Of a stretch of 64,000 nt of DNA, positions 56,142-64,000 are shown piece by piece. The first letter of the stretch is position 1. Each line of letters opens with the position of its first letter. The stretch is from the NCBI RefSeq assembly GCF_029867415.1, contig NW_026705333.1:62001-126000 (forward strand), given 5' to 3'. The stretch is from Vicia villosa (taxonomy: Eukaryota > Streptophyta > Magnoliopsida > Fabales > Fabaceae). The position numbers and the translations under genes are program-made. The notes beneath the pieces are model-generated. The model had not been told where the DNA came from, ran no database searches, and saw only the letters and a program-made list of their open reading frames with translations.

Positions 56142-57883
56142 AGTGGTGATGGGAAGTCGATGAGTAGAATAGATAGAATTTTGGTTTCGGTTAATGTGAT
56201 GAACTGATGGAGGATTGTAGGTCAATTGGTTGGAGAGAGGGATATTTCGGATCATTGCCCGGTGTGGTTAGTGGCGGATGATGATAATTGGGGTCCTAAA
56301 CCGTTCAAATTCAACAACGAATGGTTTTCTTTTGAGTCGTTTTTTCCTTTTGTTGAGAAAGAATGGAGAGGTTTTCACATTGAAGGAAGAGGAGATTTTA
56401 TCCTTAAATAAAAACTTAGACTTGGTAGTGTTTGGTAGAATTGATTTGGAGGTGGAGGAGGTGGTCCGGGAGTTAAACTTGGCCGACATGATGCTAGAAG
56501 GGGGAGGATGTTGATTCTTTTGAGGAGAATTTGGGTAGGAGGAAAGATGCTTCTTGTCGGATTTGGAGAAATTTGAGATTGAAAGAAAATATGATTCTTC
56601 AAAAGGCTAGATTGAAGTGGATGAAAGAGGGTGACGCTAATAGTGCTTTTTACCACAAAGTGATGAAAGAAAAAAGGAGTATTAATCATTTAGGTCCTAT
56701 TCAAGTGGAAGGAGGGATGGTGGATTCGGTTGAGCATGTGAGAGAGGAGGTTTGGGATCATTTTAGGAAAAAGTTCATGGAAGTGGAGGTTAATAGGCCG
56801 GTTTTGGATGGCACCCCTTTCAAGCGTATTTCGGAAGACATGTCTATGAAGATAGAAAAACCTTTTACGGAGAATGAAATTAGGGATGCTATTTGGAGTT
56901 GTGGGGTCGATAAAAACCCGGGTTCGGACGGCTATACCTTTCTTTTTATTAAGAAATGTTGGTTCTTCTTAAAAGAGGATTTCCTAAACTTCTTCGAGTT
57001 ATTCTACTCCGGTAACTTTCTTTCTAAGGCTATCACTTCTTCTTTTTTGTCCTTGATACCGAAAAATTTAAATCCTTTAAAGTTGGAGGAATATAGACCT
57101 ATTTGTTTAGTAGGTTGCATGTACAAAGTGGTACCTAAGATCTTGGCGGGGAGGCTAAAAGGAGTGTTAAATGTGATTGTTTCTCCGTGTCAAAGTGCTT
57201 TTGTGCCCGGTAGACAATTGTTGGATGGAGAGTTGGTGGCTAACGAGGTCGTGGATTATGCGAGAAAGGAGGGTAAGAATTGTTTGCTATTTAAAGTGGA
57301 TTTTGAGAAGGCCTATGATAAGGTTAATTGGAGTTTTTTGCGTTACATGTTGATTAGGATGGGGTTTGGTAGGAGATGGTTATTATGGATGGATCTATTG
57401 GTGTTTAATAGTAACATGTCGGTGCTCGTGAATGGAAGTCCCACTAAAGAATTCGTTGTTAGTAGAGGTTTGAGACAAGGAGATCCTCTTTCTCCTTTTC
57501 TCTTTGTTTTGGTGGCGGAAGGGCTTTCGGGGCTTGTGAGACAATCCATCGAAGTGGGGGAATTTTGTAGTTTTGATATTAATAGAGCTTGTTGGGTGGA
57601 CTTGTTACAATTCGCGGATGATACTTTAATTGTGGGGGAGGGATATTGGAAGCATGTGTGGGCGGTTAAGGCGATCCTTAGAGCTTTTGAAATTGTTTCG
57701 GGCCTTGGTATTAATTATCACAAGAGCAAGTTGATTGGTATAAATGTTAGTAATTATTTCTTGGAGGCGGCGGCAAACTTTTTCTCTTGTAAAGTGGAGG
57801 ATAGTAGTTTTCTTTCCTTGGTATTCCGATCGGGCAAGATCCAAGGAAGGAAACGACGTGGATTTCTACAATTGAAAAATTGA
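56142..57883 (+). pseudogene. LINE ORF2: endonuclease end and reverse transcriptase
   Basis: 56142 onward completes the endonuclease (SRIDRILVS, then RDISDHCPVWL with the catalytic SDH). A degenerate linker with stops and frame changes follows (56400-56530). The RT frame 56531-57883 has LKWMKEGDANSAFYHKVM, NPGSDGYTFLFIK, LIPKNLNPLKLEEYRPICLV, SAFVPGRQLLDGELVANEVV, KVDFEKAYDKVNW, RGLRQGDPLSPFLFVLVAEG and the catalytic FADDTL. These are the classic non-LTR RT blocks. A one-base loss near 57828 shifts the frame. The enzyme would nick genomic DNA and prime cDNA on it. Confidence 0.85.
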
Positions 57884-59272
57884 AGAAAAGATTGGGGGGT
57901 TGGAAGAATCGGTTTCTTAATCTCGGAGGTAGGATCACTCTTTTGAAGTTTATTCTTAGTTCCTTAACTATTTTTATGATGTCTTTTTACAAGATGCCTT
58001 CGAAAGTGGTGAAAAGAATCACGAGTTTACAAAGAAATTTTTTGTGGGGGGGGGGGGGGGGGGGACGGAAGAAAATTCATTGGGTGAGTTGGAAAAAAGT
58101 TATTTTACCTCTTGGCTTGGGAGGTTTGGGGGTTAAGAACATAGCGGCTTTCAATTTACCGCTTCTTAACAAGTGGAGGTGGAGGATTCTTAAAGAGAAC
58201 GATGCGTTATGGTATAGAGTTTTGAAGGCACGGTATGGGGATTTATCTTCTCATGTGTTTAGTGAAGGTAATTTCACAAAATACTCTTATTTTTCTATTT
58301 GGTGGCTTAATATTGTTAATATCAGTAAAGATTATGATAGGGATTCTTTTGTTAAGTGTTGTCGTTTTGATGTTCATAACGGTTTTAAAACACCTTTTTG
58401 GGAATCTTGTTGGTTGGGTGAAGAGGCCTTGAAGAATGCTTTTCCGGTTTTGTTTGAAGCTTCTTTCCTTAAAGGATTTTTGGTTGGAGCAATGGGAGGA
58501 TGGAATGATGGCTCTTGGAAGTTTGGGGATTTTGGTTTCGGTCCGATTCTCATGAATGATGTGAATTTTAGCGGAATTCTCTCTTCGTTTTATGCCTGTT
58601 TGGATCATCATGGGGGCCGAAGAAAGGTAAGGGGACATATGTGGTTTCTTGGAAATTCGGCTTAGACATGGCTTTCTCGGTGGCTTCGTGCTACCAATTT
58701 TACATGAAGGATTTTATTCCTTTTGGTCCCGTTAACAAGTTTGATGAAGCGTTTGGCATCATTTGGAAGGCGTAAGTGCCTTTCAAGATAAAGGATTTCG
58801 GTTGGAGATTACTTCTTGATAGACTTCCAACAAAGGAGTTTTTGATGTATAGAGGTATTCCTTTCTCTTTAGATAATCTTAAGTATTTTTTGTGGTATTG
58901 GTATAGAAAGTAGGAACCACTCTTTTTTTGAATGTCATATAGTTAAGCGAATATGGTCCGAAATTGCCATTTGGGTGGGAAAATTGGTTAGTGGGGAGGA
59001 GGAATGTATGTCTACTTTTATGGAATGGCATCTATTTTTCCGGACTAACAAGGTGAAGCATAACAAGGCGGATATTGTTTAGCTTGCCACTTCTTGGTCC
59101 TTATGGTCGGTAAGGAATGGTGTGTGTTTTCGGGACGATGGTTGGAGTTTAAACGACACCGTTTGGAACATTAAGTCGTTGGCTTGGAAGTGGTCTTTTG
59201 ACGGTAAAATTACCCATCCCAATTATTCTTTCTATGAGTTTTGTAAAGATCCTATTTCTTTTCTCTTGTAGC
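57829..59272 (+). pseudogene. LINE ORF2 C-terminus (thumb and zinc-binding region)
   Basis: It continues RT with LGGWKNRFLNLGGRITLLK and MSFYKMPSKV, then a run of 19 G (58046-58064) coding a Gly tract. KIHWVSWKKV, GGLGVKNIAAFNLPLLNKW and the WYRVLKARYG block follow. TAG at 58663-58665 and later frame changes break it. The zinc-binding reverse-transcriptase tail appears as FKIKDFGWRLLLDRLPTKE and then FFECHIVKRIW. The frame ends near 59272. Confidence 0.75.
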
Positions 59273-59384
59273 TTAATTGATGGGTAATTTTCTTTTTTGT
59301 CGGGTTTTGCCTGTTATTTTGTGTAAAAAGGTTGAAGAACCCTTAGTTCTCCAGTTAATCTATTCCTTGCTTACACAAAAAAAA
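59273..59384 (+). other. LINE 3' UTR and A-tail
   Basis: A short 3' UTR contains the GTTTTGCCTG and CCTTGCTTACAC words and ends in eight A at 59377-59384. Confidence 0.6.
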
Positions 59385-59476
59385 TAGATTATAAAATTGC
59401 CTGCATAACAAACTGATACAAGACTAAGCGTATATACTAGTTTTGATGTACTGCATTATAGACTTAGTTTGCTATA

Positions 59477-60030
59477 CTACATAACACAGCTAATTACTAA
59501 ACTCATAGGAGTAGCCTTGCTGCAATACTCCCCCATAAATTCAACGGGCCTGGAAGACATGACTTTGATCCTGGACCCATGTTCCTGAAACGCAGATGTG
59601 CCAAAATGTTTAATCAGTGTGTGCGCCATTTGAGCAGTGCTAGGGATATGTTGAATGAACAATTTCTTTAAGATGATTCGTTTGTGTAAAAAGTGGACAT
59701 AAAGCTTAATATATTTAAGGCATGTATGAATAATTGGATTAAGGGACAAAAAAACAACACTTAAGTTTAGATGTGATGTGGAAGTGGAAGTGAAAAGAAG
59801 GGAATGCACAACTCAGTCAGTACAGATTCCATACAAAGTAGTTTAGAGGTGATGTAAGCCAAGGCCCGACACTCTGCCTCGGTACTAGACCGAGGAACAA
59901 TATGTTGTTTTTTAGAACTCCTTGACACAAGGTTTAGTCCAAAATAAATGCAAGATCCAAAAGGTGGATCTTGGATTATCTAGATTACCTGCCCATTTCG
60001 TATCGTTGTAAGCTCTCAGAGAATTTGTGA
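59477..60030 (-). pseudogene. Copia-type RNase H fragment, minus strand
   Basis: On the minus strand from about 60030: the WAGNLDNPRSTFGSCIYFG block, then SSKKQHIVPRSSTEAECRAL (the conserved S-R-S-S-T-E-A-E box). After a frame change come SNYSYMP-type remnants and KYIKLYVHFLHKRIILKKLF, IQHIPSTAQMA and the C-terminal HFGTSAFQ block. This order is diagnostic of the end of Ty1-copia Pol. Frames shift at least twice, and RT is missing. The LINE A-tail abuts its 3' side. Confidence 0.7.
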
Positions 60031-60367
60031 ACTGAAGAAGAAGGAGATAAAAGTGAGCCATGAGAGAGAGTCTCACTATGGTATATAAATAATCTTTTCA
60101 TAATATACCAATTAGAGTCAAGGGGAGAGGGCATGAATTGACATGATTAGTTCACACTGAAGGCTATGTCTAACTTAGTAAAGGTGATATATTGATGAGC
60201 ACTTATGATGAACCTATACAATTAGGGACCTATACAATTAAGTAGGTCTCATACAATTAAGGACCTACTTAACATAGGTGTACATACTCCATTTGCATCA
60301 AACATTCTCTCTCTAACGTAGATCCTTTATATATTTTCACTGAGTGAGAAGGATGGATCTACTGGAA
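60031..60367. other. Spacer between Copia fragment and Tat-type LTR
   Basis: AT-rich. A short triplet of related words TACAATTAGGGACCTA, TACAATTAAGTAGGTC and TACAATTAAGGACCTA lies at 60217-60275. No gene is visible. Confidence 0.4.
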
Positions 60368-63300
60368 TGTGTCGCTACCGCGAAAATCAACAGAGTCGTC
60401 ACTAACATATTTATCCTAAAAGGAAAGGCATGCCAGCAAACTACGGACCAAGGTTCAATGATCTCACAACCAGAGAAAAGGGTAAGGGAGTCGGTTACGC
60501 GAGGAGAAGGTTCTAGCACCCCTCACGTCCATCGTACTCGATGGGATCCACGCTTGTTGTCTAATCTATGGGTGTGTAAAAATTCTACGCCTAAAACTGA
60601 ACTAGGATGTATGCAAAATGTAAGGAAAAGAAATAATTGTACTCGCATGGGCCCTACCCCGCTGCCTACGTATCCTTTTTTGAGGAATCAGAGGTACGTA
60701 GCTCGGCTAACTAATTTCTGTTTATTTTGGGTTTTTTAGGTGAACAATTACATTCACACTCCGCTGCTCGACTTTTAGAGACTTGAGCTGGGAATGGAGC
60801 GCAAATAACATGCTCTTAAGAAAGGAAATCAAAGAATTTGGTTTATGTTTTAAACAATGCATGAAAGGATATCTAGAACAAAGGGAAGGAAAGGGTAACT
60901 TCTACCTAAATTAGCATGCAAAGGGAATGAATATGCTAAAACTAGCAACCTATAGGGGAAAGTGAATGCAAGCAAAAGTATCAGACAAACAAGTCTCGCC
61001 CGTAAAGCAAACACCTACAAGTCACAGGCCAAGTAGTAGGAAAGCGATCTCACCATAGCCAAGGGGAGTGGATCACCCGAGTCAACCAAGCATTAGACCA
61101 AATCGCAATGAGATCGGGTCATAGACAAGAGGAGCGAGTCCCTCTCAGCAACCAAGTTGTCACATTATGGGAAAAGGGGTTCCTTAACCGCGGTATCATG
61201 TCACCGGGGTCAGAAAATATCTGGGAGGAATGGTGCATGCGTACACCGAGCATCAACATCGAGCGACACAAGCTATAAGACATGTGGAGGTTTGACTGCT
61301 AAACCTGTCCACTTACCCTCTTGGGGCCTTCAACTCGATGAGCTTTAGCACATGTTTAGAGCTCGGAACTGGCAATAAGTGAGCATAGGAATGACATGGA
61401 CTGAAAGTTACGGGGGTCGATTGCAGACCCTCTCCGCTTGACTTCTCGAGGACTTACAATTGTCTTTGTTAGGACTTTCTACAAGAACAAAAATAAACAC
61501 GCCAACAAAAACAGAGCCTCACACGAGGACTTCCAGATGCAGGATGCCTAATCCTACTTCTCATGTTATTGAATGATGCGGAAAGCGAGAAAATGCAGAA
61601 AGGAAATAAGATGAAACAAGATCAATAGCAAATGAATTGTGATCCGTAAACAGCAGCAAGCAAAAAGTCAGCAGTCCAATATACCACATAATCATTAAGC
61701 ATCGACGACGTGAAAATAAATCACGCATCGACATGCGTGTCAAGCATACGCGCACTATACACCTGCAAGAAAGTCCACACTCCAGACAAACATATATATA
61801 ATTCGTGCACGTCTCTTGAGCGAGAACGCGATGGAAAATAGCATCGTGTCCCGCAAATTATGCGGAACACGGATAAATGCGCGTCGATAAAAAACCACCT
61901 TCGAATTGACTTGCACATTAGCACACTCATTAGAAATAACAAAAGTTGCAATCGGAATTGCGCTATAGCATTACAAAATTAAATGAAAGTGAAAGAAACT
62001 ATGTGCATGTCAATTGGAACAAAGAAACATCGAAATCGGGAATAACGGTAAAAAATCAAACTTGTCGAAATTAAACAAAATTTACACAGTAAACCACAAA
62101 TGTGCCATGGAACTCAAAAATGCGGTCGTTTTTTATTTAATCGGCCTGGAAGCACGACTTTCGAAACAGGACAGTAGCCAAATCGACAAAAAAGTCATCC
62201 GAAACCGAAATTAAAATTAATGAACAGGCTCGTAAGCATCGTCCTACTCAAGAAACATTATTTACACTTGCAAAAACTCAAAGCGATTAAAAAGATATGG
62301 CATTTTCAATCAAACCCGACGCGTCGCGTCCATTTTGCAAAATTTGAAATAAAAAAAGAGAGGGCGACCATATAGCAACAATTTCCAGCATATGGTGGCA
62401 TCAATTAACATTCAAACAAGCTCTATTCCAATCTTATATCCACAATTAAGCAACAAGCCAAGAGCATAACAATATCTTTTCAAATTCTACACTTTTCATG
62501 AACCAAATAGAATGAAATGCAACAACAATTACTCCATAAAAATTCTGCATCACTAGTCTTTCAAAATATTCCCAACTTGATAAAGGGTGAAGAAATTACG
62601 CGTGTCCGAATGACGAGAAACCTGTCGGGTCATCTGAGTCGACAGTGAAGAATTTTGTGCGTACCGCTCAAAGAACACGACAAAACTCAACCTTCGGTTC
62701 AAAATCTGAACCTGAGTATCTGACGAAGAATCGAAGCCAACAAAATTTAGGAAAGAATGTCGCCAGATTGGGCATCATACGATAAAAATCAAAGAAGTTA
62801 TGAATTTTTAAACTTATCTCGGCGTACCCGAAAACACATTTTTTTGCTGAAAAATCGAGACGCTCTTGTAATTTTCTGGGAGTTTTCGTGAAGAAAGAAT
62901 CGACGGCCCAAACATATGAAATGTCGAGAATAATGATACAAAGCTACAGTTAAAAAATGAGCCGAATCGGGCGAGCGGATTGTGAGATATGAATTTTTTA
63001 GCGTCCAAAAACCTGCGGTTCAACACCGTTTTTCACTTTTAAAACTCAATTTGTTTGCAAATTCGAGAACCTTCTTCACAGAATAAATTGTTGAACCCAA
63101 CAAATAAATGGAGTATCCCTCGAGATGGAACTTCTGGCATAGGTCTCGCTTCAGGACAATAATCCGACCATGAGATATGAATTTTTGAGTATCCGAAAGA
63201 CTGCAGTCTGACGAACCCGAAGTTTCAGAAACAATTAATTCCCGACACTTTCATTTATGAACCGACTTTCGGCCGTGCGGGGATCAAATTATACACTTTT

Positions 63301-63600
63301 CATGAACCAAATAGAATGAAATCCAACAACAATTACTCCACAAAAATTCTGCATCATTAGTGTTTCAAAACAATCCCAACTAGTCCACAAAACCACACAC
63401 AAACACAAGAATTTTACTCATGGCAATTAGCACAAAAAGGCATACAAGTTGCAAACCACACTTTGAAAAAGAGGACATGTAAAAATTAGATTTCAAGTAC
63501 ATGACATGTAATATTTTCTAACTCATGAGTTCAAGAATCAAATTTTTTTAAAATACTCAATTTCATGAAATTTCACAATTTAAAGAAGAAACACACTCAT
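60368..63600 (-). mobile_element. Tat-type LTR sequence, minus strand (right edge uncertain)
   Basis: On the minus strand the left part gives GATACGTAGGCAGCGGGG, AGGGGTGCTAGAACCTTC, then GACGACTCTGTTGATTTTCG and CGCGGTAGCGACACA, the typical end of a Tat LTR. The Ogre-type LTR has the same order (GATACGTAGGCACTTGG, GAGGGTGCCTAACACCTTC, GGTGGCGAC). The right edge and a TSD were not found. Inside, an 88-bp segment is directly repeated at 62489-62576 and 63293-63380. Open frames such as 60344-60739 and 62014-62214 are unsupported. Confidence 0.55.
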
Positions 63601-63662
63601 GGATATCACATATTCAAGAATTTAGTCCCCCATTAACATGTTTATGTCATGTTGCCAATTCA

Positions 63663-64000
63663 CACTATGCCAAATTTGTCTTTTAGCAGCACCCCTACGA
63701 AAGCGCTTTTAGGAAAAAGCACTGCTATAGGTTTCGCTAAAAACAAAACAAAAAAACAAGGAAAAAAAGCGCTGGTAAAGGTGGGGGGGGATACGAGAGC
63801 GCTTTATAGAAAGCGCTGGTAAAGGGGGGGTACGATAGCGCTTTCTAAAAGCGCTGGTAAAGGGTGGGATACGAGAGCGCTTTCTAAAAGCGCTGGTATA
63901 GGTGTAGGATACGAAAGCGCTTTTATTCTAAAAAGCGCTGGTATAGGGGGGTACAAAGGCGCTTTTGAAAAGCGCTCTCGTAGCTAATTTAAAATTAAAA
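63663..64000 (+). mobile_element. 5' end of a CACTA (En/Spm) transposon, runs off the window
   Basis: It begins CACTATGCCAAATTTGTC, a typical CACTA terminus, followed by TTTTAGCAGC. From 63695 to the end are repeated AAAGCGCTGGTAWAGG units with the palindrome AGCGCT, spaced by GGGTGGGATACGAGAGCGCTTT. These are classic subterminal repeats. No coding region is reached. Confidence 0.7.

Larger units (their letters stand above)
33245..59384 (+). mobile_element. L1-type LINE, decayed, split by two LTR retrotransposons
   Basis: ORF1 with an RRM-like domain, ORF2 with endonuclease, reverse transcriptase and C-terminal zinc-binding region, and a short A-tail (59377-59384) lie in order on the plus strand. 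The endonuclease reading is interrupted at 35963 and 44282 by LTR elements. The LINE parts are 33245-35963, 44239-44282 and 56142-59384, about 6.0 kb in total, a normal full-length size. Its 5' end is placed at the pyrimidine-rich leader near 33245. Several stops and frameshifts show it is older than its insertions. No convincing target-site duplication was found. Confidence 0.85.

Noticed and set aside
33235..59395. Target-site duplication of the LINE
   Set aside because: AAATTG occurs near both ends (33241 and about 59393) but is too short and not at the expected edges.
62014..62214. 66-aa Lys-rich ORF and other small frames at 60344-61950
   Set aside because: They lie in Tat-type LTR sequence; no start context, homology or conserved motif is visible.

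Overview
This is a plant nuclear window made almost entirely of nested transposable elements. A legume of the pea/vetch group (Fabeae) is the best guess. The reasons are long Ogre/Tat-type LTRs, an Ogre-type primer-binding site, Athila, Tekay-like, SIRE-like, LINE, MULE and CACTA sequences packed together, and a small secreted glycine/serine-rich putative cell-wall protein gene. Species assignment is inference. All calls come from reading the sequence; no database search was run.

Layout. (A) 1-4262: remnant of an element with short palindromic repeats and a Gln/Asn-rich coding tail, cut by a minus-strand Ogre/Tat-type solo LTR (84-3719, TSD GGTTG). (B) 4353-10709: a complete LTR retrotransposon with two 1329-bp LTRs, TSD GTATT, tRNA-Asp PBS and PPT that encodes only gag-protease. 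It sits inside the 3' LTR of (C), a minus-strand Athila-type element (about 4263-23325) whose decayed protease, RT, RNase H, integrase and env-like ORF are recognisable. A second Ogre/Tat-type solo LTR (16184-20095, TSD CTCTT) cuts its integrase. (D) 23315-25276: 3' end and LTR of a SIRE/Maximus-like Copia element, then decayed LTR-like DNA to about 27300. (E) 27767-28189: the one convincing host gene. (F) 28701-32583: a Stowaway-type element (TA TSD) containing a small MITE (about 28799-29201) and a 3.2-kb MULE-like element (29281-32460, TSD TACAATTA) that carries a three-exon plant-mobile-domain (PMD) gene.

(G) About 33245-59384: an old L1-type LINE whose endonuclease domain was hit twice by LTR retrotransposons 44 bp apart. 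These are a Tekay-like chromovirus (35964-44238, TSD GTGGA) and a very young gag-only Ogre-type element (44283-56141, TSD AGTGG, two 2951-bp LTRs differing at about a dozen sites by eye). (H) 59477-60030: minus-strand Copia RNase H fragment. (I) About 60368-63600: another Tat-type LTR on the minus strand. (J) 63663-64000: the start of a CACTA transposon with AGCGCT subterminal repeats.

The two recent insertions that keep good structure (B and the Ogre-type element) both lack pol, so they were probably mobilised in trans by autonomous relatives. The most intriguing cross-cutting signal is that at least six unrelated elements each carry a dense cluster of their own short, CpG- or GC-rich palindrome: ACGCGT, ATACGCGTAT, CCGCTTAGCGG, TTCGGAAnnnnnnTTCCGAA, GGCGCCATCTGAGATGGCGCC-like, AGCGCT, and more weakly CAATCGATTG. 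In the LTR elements the clusters lie inside LTRs; in the DNA elements they are subterminal.
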